Assembly: GCA_003674045.1 (NCBI GenBank)
Contig: PENC01000010.1
Location: 173,604 to 237,603 of the forward strand
DNA length: 64,000 bases
Source of the DNA: Streptomyces griseocarneus
GTDB taxonomy: Bacteria > Actinomycetota > Actinomycetes > Streptomycetales > Streptomycetaceae
Direction of reading: 5' to 3'
Part shown: positions 33,389 through 41,900 of the stretch, piece after piece
Layout: every line of letters begins with the position of its first letter
Numbering within the stretch: the stretch's first letter is position 1
Made by a program: the position numbers and the translations under genes
Notes under the pieces: generated by a model
Database searches by the model: none
Seen by the model: only the letters and a program-made list of their open reading frames with translations
What the model was told of the DNA's origin: nothing

Positions 33389-34174
33389 TCAGTAGTTGCC
33401 GAGCCCGCCACAGACGTTCAGGGCCTGGGCGGTCACCGCGTTGGCGCCCTCGCCGACCAGGTAGTCGACCATCGCGGCGACCTCACCGGCCTCCACGTAC
33501 CGGCCGATCGGCGCGCGGGCGCTGATCCGGCGGTGGGCCTCCTCCTCGTCCACGCCCCAGATCGCCGCGTAGTGCTCACGCACGCGCTCCGCCATCGGCG
33601 TCTCGACGAAGCCCGGGCAGACCGCGTTCACCGTGATGCCGGTCTTGGCGAGCTCCAGACCGAGGGCCTTGGAGAAGCCGACGACGCCGTGCTTGGACGC
33701 CGAGTACGGGGCAGCGTGGATCACGCCCTGCTTGCCGCCCGTGGACGCGATGTTGATGATCCGGCCCCAGCTCTTGTCCCGCAGGCCGCCGCGCGTCAGC
33801 ACCTGCTTGGTGACGAGGAAGACGCTGCTGAGGTTTGTGGCGATCACGTCGTACCAGAGCTCGTCGTCGATCTCGGCGGTGTTCCCGCCACCGGGCCGAC
33901 CGGCGTTGTTGACCAGGATGTCGATGGGGCCGAAGCGGTCGACGGCCGCGTCCACGAGCGCGTGGATCTGCTCCGGCACCCGCACGTCGCAGGACCGTCC
34001 GTCCACCTCGAGGCCCAGGTCGCGCAGTTCCTTGACGGTCGCTGCCACGGCGTCCTCGTGCCGCGAGCAGATATAGACGCTGATGCCCTGTCGGCCCAGG
34101 CCCTTGGCGATCTCCAGTCCCATGCCGCTGGTCGCTCCGGTGACCAGTGCCACTCGCCGGGTGCGTTCCGCCAT
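33389..34174 (-). CDS. Polyketide ketoreductase (ActIII-like, C9)
   Basis: This SDR enzyme of 261 aa reduces the C9 carbonyl of the nascent chain with NADPH. It has the cofactor loop VTGATSGMGLEIAKGLG, NNAGRPGGGNTAE, the catalytic Ser region IINIASTGGKQG and YSASKHGVVGFSKALG with the Tyr/Lys pair. CPGFVETPMAERVREHY is characteristic of ActIII-type polyketide reductases. The ATG at 34174 has GAGAGGA seven bases upstream. It leads the long leftward operon, and an SARP heptad array starts about 80 bp upstream. Confidence 0.96.
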   Translation of the reverse strand: MAERTRRVALVTGATSGMGLEIAKGLGRQGISVYICSRHEDAVAATVKELRDLGLEVDGRSCDVRVPEQIHALVDAAVDRFGPIDILVNNAGRPGGGNTAEIDDELWYDVIATNLSSVFLVTKQVLTRGGLRDKSWGRIINIASTGGKQGVIHAAPYSASKHGVVGFSKALGLELAKTGITVNAVCPGFVETPMAERVREHYAAIWGVDEEEAHRRISARAPIGRYVEAGEVAAMVDYLVGEGANAVTAQALNVCGGLGNY

Positions 34175-34252
34175 CGTCGGTCCTCTCGGGTTCTGCCGGG
34201 ACAGCCCGGCGTTCGCTCTGTCTGAGAACTGCGCACCACGCTGGCTGGAGGT

Positions 34253-34281
34253 GCTCGAACCCGAATCCAAGTGGACTGGAA
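34253..34281 (-). promoter_or_regulatory. SARP-type heptad direct repeats (leftward operon)
   Basis: On the minus strand TTCCAGT, TTGGATT and TTCGAGC start 11 bp apart, ending 79 bp before the ketoreductase ATG. It is the leftward half of a divergent SARP-controlled promoter region. Confidence 0.65.
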
Positions 34282-34341
34282 CTCCAGGCTCACCGGAGCG
34301 GGCCGACGCCCGTGACGGGGCGGCCGGAGGCCGGGAGCCGC

Positions 34342-34370
34342 ATCGAGCGGACTTCGAGCGGACTTGGACA
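34342..34370 (+). promoter_or_regulatory. SARP-type heptad direct repeats (rightward gene)
   Basis: ATCGAGC (34342), TTCGAGC (34353) and TTGGACA (34364) start 11 bp apart, about 70-100 bp before the SnoaL-like gene. This is the rightward half of the divergent promoter region. Confidence 0.7.
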
Positions 34371-34442
34371 AGCGGGCCGGACGGTGGCGGGGCCGACGAC
34401 AGCGAAGGGTCGCCCGGCATCGTCCACCGAAGGGGCTCAGGC

Positions 34443-34892
34443 ATGACGAGCAGCCACAGCGGCAGCGAACCGGACGAGCGGTTGCTGTATGCGGAGGTCC
34501 AGCAGCACTACGCGCGCCAGATGCAGGCACTCGACGCGCGCAAACTGGAGGCGTACGCCGAGACGTTCACCGAGGACGGCGAGTTCTCCCACACGCCGGG
34601 CCGCGAACCGTCCCGGACCCGTGCGGGCATCACCGCGGACCTGTACGACTTCCACAAGCGGTACGAGGGCGACCCGGTACAGCGCCGCCACTGGTTCAAC
34701 ATGATCGACCTGGATCCGCAGGACGACGGCAGCGTCCGCTCCACGTGCTATGTGCTCGTGGTGACCACCAGGCCCGGAGTGCGCGAGCCCGTGGTCGCCC
34801 CGAGCTGCGTGGTGCACGACGTGCTGGTACGCGAGAACGGCCAACTGCGCAACCGCTCCCGGCGGGTGGAATACGACCAGTTCCTCATCTGA
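34443..34892 (+). CDS. SnoaL-like / NTF2-fold protein
   Basis: This 149-aa protein has an alpha+beta cone fold of the NTF2 superfamily. The N-terminal helix EVQQHYARQMQALDARKLEAY leads into the typical FTEDGEFSHTPG, followed by later strands SVRSTCYVLVVTT and LRNRSRRVEYDQFL. Related proteins act as polyketide cyclases, dehydratases (ActVI-A type) or isomerases, with catalysis from His/Asp residues. Candidates here are the Asp of EDGEF and the His of RRHWFNM. The ATG has AAGGGG nine bases upstream and its own SARP array. It is transcribed alone, converging with the aldo/keto reductase. Confidence 0.8.
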   Translation: MTSSHSGSEPDERLLYAEVQQHYARQMQALDARKLEAYAETFTEDGEFSHTPGREPSRTRAGITADLYDFHKRYEGDPVQRRHWFNMIDLDPQDDGSVRSTCYVLVVTTRPGVREPVVAPSCVVHDVLVRENGQLRNRSRRVEYDQFLI

Positions 34893-34936
34893 ACCCCGGG
34901 GCCCATGCCGCCGGGCGGGCAGGGACCGGGGCAGGG

Positions 34937-35917
34937 TCAGCGATCGATGTGCGACATGTCCGGGTACCGCTCGCCGCGCACGGCGCCCGGCGGGACGGCC
35001 GACTCCAGAGCCTCAAGCGTCTGCTCGGACAACTCCATATCCGTGGCGGCCACGTTCTGCTCCAGGTAACGCAGCCGCTTGGTGCCCGGAATCGGCACGA
35101 TGTCCTCGCCCTGCGCGAGCAGCCAGGCCAGGGAGAGCTGGGCCGGGCCGATCCCGGCCTCATCCGCGATCTCCCGGATCCTGGCCACAAGACGCGCGTT
35201 GTGTTCGGCGTTCTCGCCGGTGAAGCGGGGCGCCGCCCGACGGAAGTCGCCGTCGTCCAGTTCGGAAGCGGACGGCAGGGCGCCGCTGAGCAGGCCCCGG
35301 CTGATCGGGGCGTAGGCGACCAGGGAAGTGCCGAGGTCCCGGGCCGCGGGCAGCACGCTCTTCTCGACGTCCCGGCTGAACAGCGAGAATTCACTCTGCA
35401 ACGCGGAGATCGGATGCACCGAGCAGGCCCGGCGCAGGGTCTGCGCACTCACCTCGGACAGCCCGAGCCAGCGGACCTTCCCGGCCCGCACCAGCTCGGC
35501 CATCGCCCCGACGGTCTCCTCGATGGGCACCCGGGGGTCGCGGCGGTGCAGGTAGTACAGGTCGATGTGGTCCACGCCGAGTCTGGCCAGGGACGCCTCG
35601 CAGGCGGCGCGCACATACTCCGGGCTGCCGTTGATGCCACGCGCCGCGGGGTCCCCGGCGCGGACCATGCCGAACTTGGTGGCAAGCAGCACACGGTCGC
35701 GGCGGTCCGCGACGGCACGCCCGACCAGGCGCTCGTTCTCGCCCATCCCGTACATGTCGGCGGTGTCCAGCAGATTCACACCGAGGTCGAGAGCACGGTG
35801 AACGACCGCGATCGACTCCGACTCCCGGGTGCTGCCGTAGAACTCCGACATGCCCATGCAGCCGAGTCCGAGAGGGAAGACCGCGGGTCCGTCACGACCG
35901 ATGCGGCGGAGCTTCAT
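34937..35917 (-). CDS. Aldo/keto reductase
   Basis: This is a 326-aa AKR-superfamily NADPH-dependent carbonyl reductase with the TIM-barrel motif FPLGLGCMGMSEFYG. The catalytic tetrad is Asp and Tyr in DTADMYGMGENE, Lys in LLATKFG and His in LYYLHRRD. The cofactor segment near the C-terminus is IPGTKRLRYLEQNV. I chose ATG 35917 because AAGGA is six bases upstream; starts at 35923 and 35932 are in frame. It follows the SnoaL-like gene by 36 bp and is probably in one transcript with it. It may reduce a ketone in the aromatic pathway. Confidence 0.9.
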   Translation of the reverse strand: MKLRRIGRDGPAVFPLGLGCMGMSEFYGSTRESESIAVVHRALDLGVNLLDTADMYGMGENERLVGRAVADRRDRVLLATKFGMVRAGDPAARGINGSPEYVRAACEASLARLGVDHIDLYYLHRRDPRVPIEETVGAMAELVRAGKVRWLGLSEVSAQTLRRACSVHPISALQSEFSLFSRDVEKSVLPAARDLGTSLVAYAPISRGLLSGALPSASELDDGDFRRAAPRFTGENAEHNARLVARIREIADEAGIGPAQLSLAWLLAQGEDIVPIPGTKRLRYLEQNVAATDMELSEQTLEALESAVPPGAVRGERYPDMSHIDR

Positions 35918-35953
35918 ACGCATTCCTTCCATTGCCCGGCGCCGGTGGAGGCG

Positions 35954-36364
35954 TCATCCGGCCTCGTCGACCAATTCCTCGAGGGAGGAGTCCTCCGGCA
36001 CGCCCTGGGCCACGTCCCAGTGCTCGGCGAGGCGGCCGTCCTCGATCCGCCAGATGTCCACCACCACCGCGGGCTGCGCGTCCGGCGCGGCCTTGGCCAC
36101 GCTGTGCGTCCAGACCTGGTCGCCCTCGGCCACGATGCGCCGCACCGTCAGCGAGAACCCGGGCATGGCGGCGGCCGCGCCCGAGAACGCCTCGACGGTC
36201 CGGTCGCGGCCCGCGCCGACGCCGGGGTGGTGGTTGACGAAGCCCTCGGTGAGCAGCAGGCGGGCTCGGCCGAAGTCCTTGTCGTTGTAGAACAGCCGGA
36301 TGTACTCGGTCACGAGATCCTTGTTCGCCTGCAGGGACTTCGCCGAAGGGTTCACTGAGTTCAT
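35954..36364 (-). CDS. SnoaL-like polyketide cyclase family protein
   Basis: This 136-aa SnoaL/ester-cyclase-type protein contains NKDLVTEYIRLFYNDKDFGR, LLTEGFVNHHPGVGAGRD, FSLTVRRIVAEGDQVWTHSV and DIWRIEDGRLAEHWDVAQ. The last motif, with its His-Trp-Asp, is strongly typical of the predicted polyketide cyclase group. It may close a ring by aldol chemistry or act on a small ester. The ATG is preceded by AAGGATGAAAGA, and a 14-bp palindrome lies just upstream. It is the promoter-proximal gene of a two-gene unit with the aldo/keto reductase. Confidence 0.85.
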   Translation of the reverse strand: MNSVNPSAKSLQANKDLVTEYIRLFYNDKDFGRARLLLTEGFVNHHPGVGAGRDRTVEAFSGAAAAMPGFSLTVRRIVAEGDQVWTHSVAKAAPDAQPAVVVDIWRIEDGRLAEHWDVAQGVPEDSSLEELVDEAG

Positions 36365-36386
36365 TCTTTCATCCTTACCATGAACA

Positions 36387-36400
36387 AGTGGGGCCCCACT
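36387..36400. promoter_or_regulatory. 14-bp perfect palindrome upstream of SnoaL-like gene
   Basis: AGTGGGGCCCCACT (36387-36400) is a perfect palindrome 22 bp before the SnoaL-like ATG. It overlaps a wider CAAGTG/CACTTG inverted repeat. It lies in the 330-bp spacer to the divergent MMPL gene, in which I see no other feature or gene. It may be an operator for an unidentified regulator. Confidence 0.45.
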
Positions 36401-36694
36401 AGCACTTGAGTTGCATTTCGCTCTTGCCATCGGCATCGAACTCACGCCATATGACGGCACGTTGGGCCACTGCGCTCACGGGCGGGCTCCCGGCCGGCGG
36501 CAATGGGGAACTGGGCGGCGCGACCGTGGTCCGATTGTGTGACCCCGGCAAGCGTGGCCCCGGGTGTGCGGTCAGGGGTGAGCGCCACTCGTTTCGCGGA
36601 CTCAGCCGGGGCGATGTGCGGCCGAAGTAAGGGGCAGACCGCAGAGCCGCAGCCGCATCAGGCCGGTTGCCCGACCCGCGTGGGGAGTGTGCAG

Positions 36695-38986
36695 ATGCCT
36701 GCCCAGACGACTTCGACGCAGACCGGTGATGTCCTCCCGCCCCCGGCCGGCGGCGAGGGCGGCCCGTCACGGGACCCGTTCGCCGTGCGGCACCGGTATC
36801 CGGTGGTGGTCCTCGCCGTCGTGGTGGCGGCGCTGGCCGGGCTGGCCGGGCACGACATCGGGGACCAGGTCTCCTCGGGAGGCATGGTGCCGCCGCAGGC
36901 GGAGTCGCTGCACGCGGAGCGGATCCTCGGGCGCGACTTCGGAGCGGACACCCCGGACTTCGTGCTGCTGGCCCGTACGGGGGGCTCGCCGGGTGCGACG
37001 GTGGACACCAAGGCGGCGGCCAAGGCCGGGCGGGCCCTGGAGCGGCGGCTGGCCACCGATCCGGCCGTGGTGCGGGTCCGGTCGTACTGGAGCGGCAGGC
37101 CGGCCGCGCTGCGCTCGGCGGACCGGCGCAGTGCGCTGCTGCTCGCCTGGTTCCACGGCGGCGACCTGGAGAAGGGAAAGGTCGCGGAGCGGGTGATGCC
37201 GCAGGTGACGGGCCGGACAGGACCGCTGCGGGTGACGGCGGGCGGCGAGGCGGCGGTACGGGCGGAGGTGGCACGTCAGGCCTCGCACGACGCGCACGTG
37301 AGCGAGCTGGTCGCACTGCCGGTGACGGCCACGCTGCTGCTCCTGGTCTTCGGCTCCCTGGCGGCCGCCGCGCTGCCCGTGGCGGTCGGGATCTTCGCGG
37401 CGCTGGGGACGACGGCGGTGCTGCGCCGGCTGGCCGATTTCTCCGAGGTGTCGGCCTACGCGCTGAACATCGCCACGGCCCTTGCCTTCGGGCTGGCCAT
37501 CGACTACTGCCTGTTCCTGATCAGCCGCTACCGCGAGGAACGCCGGGGCGGGGCGGGGCTCGCACCCGCGCTGCACACCACGCTGCGCACAGCGGGCCGC
37601 GCGGTGGCCTTCTCGGCGGCGACCGTCGCGGGGGGCATGGCGACGCTGCTGGTCTTCCCCCACCCCCTGCTGCGGTCGATCGGCTGCGGGGGCGTGGCGG
37701 TGACGGTGATGGCGGCGCTCGGCAGTCTGGTGGTGCTGCCTGCCGCGCTGGCCCTGCTGGGTGACGGGCTGGAGCGCTTCGACCTCTTCGCGCGATGGCG
37801 GCGACGCGGGTACGGGCCGGACCACGGCAGGGCCGGACAGCCGGTCCCCTTGGGCCGTTGGGGGCGGATCGCCCGGGCGATGGTCCGTCGGCCGCTGCGC
37901 GGCGGGGTGCCCGTGGCCTGCCTCCTGATCCTGCTGGCCGTGCCCTTCACCCAGGCGCGGTTCGGCCTCTTCGACGACCGCGTGCTGCCGGCGCACACGG
38001 CCGCGGCCGACGTGGGAACGGCTCTGCGGCGGGACTTCACGGCGAGCGGGATGGGCGCGACGACGGTCGTGCTGCCGTCCTTCGACCCACGGGCCGGGCG
38101 CGCCGAGCTCGACGCCTACGCCCGCAGGGTCTCGGAGGTCGACGGGGTGGTGCGGGTGGACACCGTGACCGGCGCGTACCGGGACGGTCGGCGTACCGCC
38201 GGGCTCCGGCGGGCGGCCGCGCGGTTCGCGTCCCCGCGCGGGGTGTTCCTGTCCGTGGCGGCCCGCGGGGAACTCGCGGATCCGGCGAACGCCGAGCGCG
38301 CCCGCCGGATCAGGGCCCTGCCCGCGCCCGCCCGGGCCTGGGTGGGGGGTACGGGGGCACGGGTCGCCGATGCCCAGCGGCCGGTGCGCAACCGGCTGCC
38401 GTTCGCCCTCGCCCTGGTCGCGGCGGCGATGTTCGCGCTGGTGCTGGCGCTCACCCGGTATCCGGTGCTGGCGGTGAAGGCCCTGGTGCTCAACGCCCTG
38501 AGCCTGTGCGCGACCTTCGGGGCGCTGGTCTTCGTCTTCCAGAAGGGCCATCTGCGCGGGCTCGTGGGCGACTTCACGGTGACGGGCAGTACGGACGTCC
38601 TGCTGCCGATGGTGGTCTTCTGCATCGCCTTCGGGCTGTCGATGGACTACGAGTGCATCCTGCTCTCGCGCATCGTCGAAGAGCGGCGCCACGGCGCGGG
38701 CACGGTGCTGTCGGTCGTACGCGGGGTGGACCGGACGGCCCGCCTGTTCACCTGGTCGGCACTCATCCTCGCCGTGGTCATGGCCGCGCTGGCGACGTCG
38801 GAGCTGGTGTTCCTCAAGGCCGTGGGGGTGGGTCTGGCGCTGGCCGCGCTGCTGGACGCGACGGTCGTACGGGGGCTGCTCGTCCCGGCCGTCATGCGGC
38901 TCGCGGGACGCGCCAACTGGTGGACGCCGACCTGGCCGTCGCGTATCGGCCGGTGGGTGCCGGCCCGGCTGCGCGGCCGCGGCTGA
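36695..38986 (+). CDS. MMPL-family transporter
   Basis: This is an RND-superfamily exporter of 763 aa. A first transmembrane helix (VVVLAVVVAALAGLAG) precedes a large periplasmic loop. Two helix clusters of about five segments each follow, containing the conserved GLAIDYCLFLISRYREERR (about residue 270) and FGLSMDYECILLSRIVEERR (about 645). The repeated Asp-Tyr signature is that of MmpL/ActII-ORF3 proteins, which export polyketides or lipids. The ATG at 36695 has GGGGAG seven bases upstream. It ends 3 bp from the stop of the convergent PfaC-like gene, with no room for a terminator. The cargo may be either the aromatic product or the product of the lipid-type synthase. Confidence 0.9.
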   Translation: MPAQTTSTQTGDVLPPPAGGEGGPSRDPFAVRHRYPVVVLAVVVAALAGLAGHDIGDQVSSGGMVPPQAESLHAERILGRDFGADTPDFVLLARTGGSPGATVDTKAAAKAGRALERRLATDPAVVRVRSYWSGRPAALRSADRRSALLLAWFHGGDLEKGKVAERVMPQVTGRTGPLRVTAGGEAAVRAEVARQASHDAHVSELVALPVTATLLLLVFGSLAAAALPVAVGIFAALGTTAVLRRLADFSEVSAYALNIATALAFGLAIDYCLFLISRYREERRGGAGLAPALHTTLRTAGRAVAFSAATVAGGMATLLVFPHPLLRSIGCGGVAVTVMAALGSLVVLPAALALLGDGLERFDLFARWRRRGYGPDHGRAGQPVPLGRWGRIARAMVRRPLRGGVPVACLLILLAVPFTQARFGLFDDRVLPAHTAAADVGTALRRDFTASGMGATTVVLPSFDPRAGRAELDAYARRVSEVDGVVRVDTVTGAYRDGRRTAGLRRAAARFASPRGVFLSVAARGELADPANAERARRIRALPAPARAWVGGTGARVADAQRPVRNRLPFALALVAAAMFALVLALTRYPVLAVKALVLNALSLCATFGALVFVFQKGHLRGLVGDFTVTGSTDVLLPMVVFCIAFGLSMDYECILLSRIVEERRHGAGTVLSVVRGVDRTARLFTWSALILAVVMAALATSELVFLKAVGVGLALAALLDATVVRGLLVPAVMRLAGRANWWTPTWPSRIGRWVPARLRGRG

Positions 38987-38989
38987 CCG

Positions 38990-41900
38990 TCACCCGGTGC
39001 CGTCGGTGACGATCCGGACCCGCTCCCCTTCGTGCGTGACGGCGACCCGGTGGCGGTGCCCGGGGCCGCCCGCGGCGTCCGTCACGAGGGCGCTGCGCAG
39101 GTCGTCGGCGACGTGCACGGCGCAGGGGTGGACACGGGCGAGGCGTCCGACGTGGTCCTTCACGGCGAGGGCCGTCAGGTGCTCGGCGAGCGGGACGTCG
39201 GTGGGCAGCCCGTAGAGGGTCTGGACGGTGCCGGGGAGCCAGTCGTGGGCCTGGGCCTCGGCCAGGGAGAGGGTGGTGACGCCTCGTTCGGTGCGGGAGA
39301 TGCCGACGCCGGACGTGTAGCGGCGGTCGCGGGCGAAGGCCATCCGGTCCGTGAGCGATGTCCGGCCCAAGGGGCCGACATCGAGCAGGATCGCGACCAG
39401 CCGGAAGGCGGCCAGGACGCGGTCGTCGGCGCGGAGCTGGAAGTCGATGACGGGGAAGGCGGGGTCGTCCGCGTGGCAGCCGCGGAAGCGTGCCTCGGCC
39501 GTGACCGCTCCGGCGTCCGGCAGAGGTTCGTAGAGGTCGAAGGTCTCCAGCCGCCAAGGGTAGCCGGAGGTGTCCGCCGCGGCCTGCGGCGTCCAGCGCC
39601 GCAGTTCGCCGAAGGGGACGATGTGGAACGCGGCGTCGAGCAGCCCCTGATGGAGGTGCCGGCGCGGCACGCCGGTGTGCCCGGCATCGAGGACCGCGGT
39701 GGAACCCGTGGACCCGATGCGCAGGGAGGTCACGTAGTGGAAGGCGGGGCCGTGGAACATGGCGCCGGACGTGTACGGCAGCGGCTCCGGCACGGCGTCG
39801 GTCAGCGGCGGGAACGGGCGGGGGCGCCGCCGGGTCCCGGTGAGGTCGAGCCGGGCGAAGGCGGCGGGTTCGAAGCGCGGGGCGCCGTCCGGGCCCGCGC
39901 CGTGGCACCGCAGCAGCGTGAGCTCGGCTCCGCCGCGCACTGTCCGGATCTCCGTCGCGAGCCGCAGCGGCCGGTCGAGCGTGAGCCATTGCCCGATGCG
40001 GACCGAACGCAGCGACAGCTGCTCGGGCCGCCTGCCGGTGGCCGCGCAGGCGGCCGCGGCGAGCCGGTCGACGACCGACATCATGGGCAGGACGGGGACG
40101 GTGAGAGTCGGGCAGTGGTCGAGGACCCAGGTGTCGACGGCCGGGTCGATGATCTCCACGGTCCGGACGGGGCCGCCGGACGCGAGCGAGGGAGGCGGGT
40201 CCCCGGGGGCGAGACGTATGGCGAGATCCTGGAAATGGAAGGCCGGGACGTCGTCCACGGAGACCAGCACGTCGGCGTAGAGCGCCGGTTCGGGGCCGGT
40301 GACGACGCCGGCGATGTGGACCTCGTACGCGAGCGTGCGGTCGGCGGGGGTGGCCTGGCGGCGGCAGCGGATCACGGCGGTCCGGCCGGGGACGGGTTCG
40401 AAACGCGCGCCGTCCCGATCGAGGGTGAGTCCCAGGGCCGCCATGTGGAAGGCCATGCTCTGGAAGGCGGCGTGCATCATCAGGCTGCCGGGCACGCAGG
40501 GGTCATGGGGGAAGTGGGCGGCGAAGTACCAGGAGTCGGGCCGGATGTCGGTCTCCGCCCGCAGCCGGCCGCGGCCCCAGGCCCCGGCGGCAGGGTCCCA
40601 CTCGGTGACCCGGTCGATGGTGAGCAGCGGGCCGGAGTCGATGCGGGGCGTACGGCGGTGACCGCGGGCGCGTGCCCAGTCCGGACCGAAGCAGTCGTAC
40701 GGTCTGCCGTCCGCGAAGGCGCGGACGGCGTGTGCCGGGAAGCCGCGTGGGGCCCCGAGCGGTGCGGACGGCGGGTCGTGGGGTACGTCCGGGGGCGGTC
40801 CGGGGGCGGATTCCCAGTGGATGCCCTCGGCGGTGGTGAGATCGGTGTCCGTGAAGAGCCCGGCCTGGGCGTGACGGATGCTCAGCCGCAGCTCGTCGCC
40901 CACGCGGCAGTCGGCGCGGAAGAAGGTGAGGAGGGCGCCCTGATGTCGGGTGTGGCCCTCGACCCGGATCTCGTGGCGCAGAGTCTCCCCGGCACGGGGC
41001 GGGCTGCCGTGGAAGGTCACCTCGCAGCCGAGGAAGCGGTAGACCCGGTCGCCGGGGTGCAGGAGGTCGACTCCCATCCAGCTCAGCAGCACCTGATTGG
41101 CCTGGCACGTCTCGGCGAGGACAGCGGCCGACAGCCGGCCGTCGGCGCCGAGGAACCAGCTGCCGTCCGGCAGTTCGGTCTCGCTCCAGATCGTCCCCGT
41201 GCCGAGCGAGGCGGGCTGCGCGTCGATGCCGAGGATCCTGTCCAGCAGCAGGAACGGGGGCGCGGGCGGCCGGTTCCAGCGGGCCCGGCCGTCCAGCGGG
41301 CGGAAGGCCGGGCCGAAGACGGCGGAGACGGGCCCGGTCACGAGCCGTTCGAGCTCGGCGCGGCCGAGCCGGGGGCCCGGGTAGCCGGGGGGCGTCCCCG
41401 GGCGCGGGTGGCCGGACGGGACGAGAGCCTGTGGGCGTACGGCGGCCAGGGCGGCCGTCAGTTCCCGTCTGCCGTCCAGGAACCGGAGGTGCGTGTCCGT
41501 GAGCGCCGCGAGGTGGGCCCGGTGGAGGCTACGGACGCGGGTGCCGTGGCGCAGCATCGCCGCGGTGGCCGGGAGGGGCGTGAGCGGGGCGTCCCGCGCC
41601 GGTGACAGGGCGGAGGCGGGCCGTACGACGCCGGGCAGCGGGTCGGGCAGGGGAAAGCGGACGTCCGGGGCGTGGGCCGGCACCTGGACGCGCGACCCGT
41701 CCGTGCCGCGTGCCCCCGGCGGTTGCCCGGGACCGGCCGCGGCAGCGGCACGCAGGCCCACTCGGTGGGTGGGACCGTCCAGCACCGGGACCGCGACCTC
41801 GGCCGTGCGGACGCCGGGCAGCGCTTCCGCCGGGGCGGCCGGGCGGGGCCGTACCCGGTGGTGAAGCGCGGTGACGGCGGTGGCGACGGCGAGCAGCCCG

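Noticed and set aside
34893..34936. CCCCGG/CCGGGG inverted repeat as terminator between SnoaL-like and AKR genes
   Set aside because: The loop would be over 25 nt; too weak to call.
36421..36460. Possible SARP heptads upstream of the SnoaL-like gene at 36364
   Set aside because: The candidate repeats (TTCGATG, TGGCAAG) are too degenerate compared with the four clear arrays.
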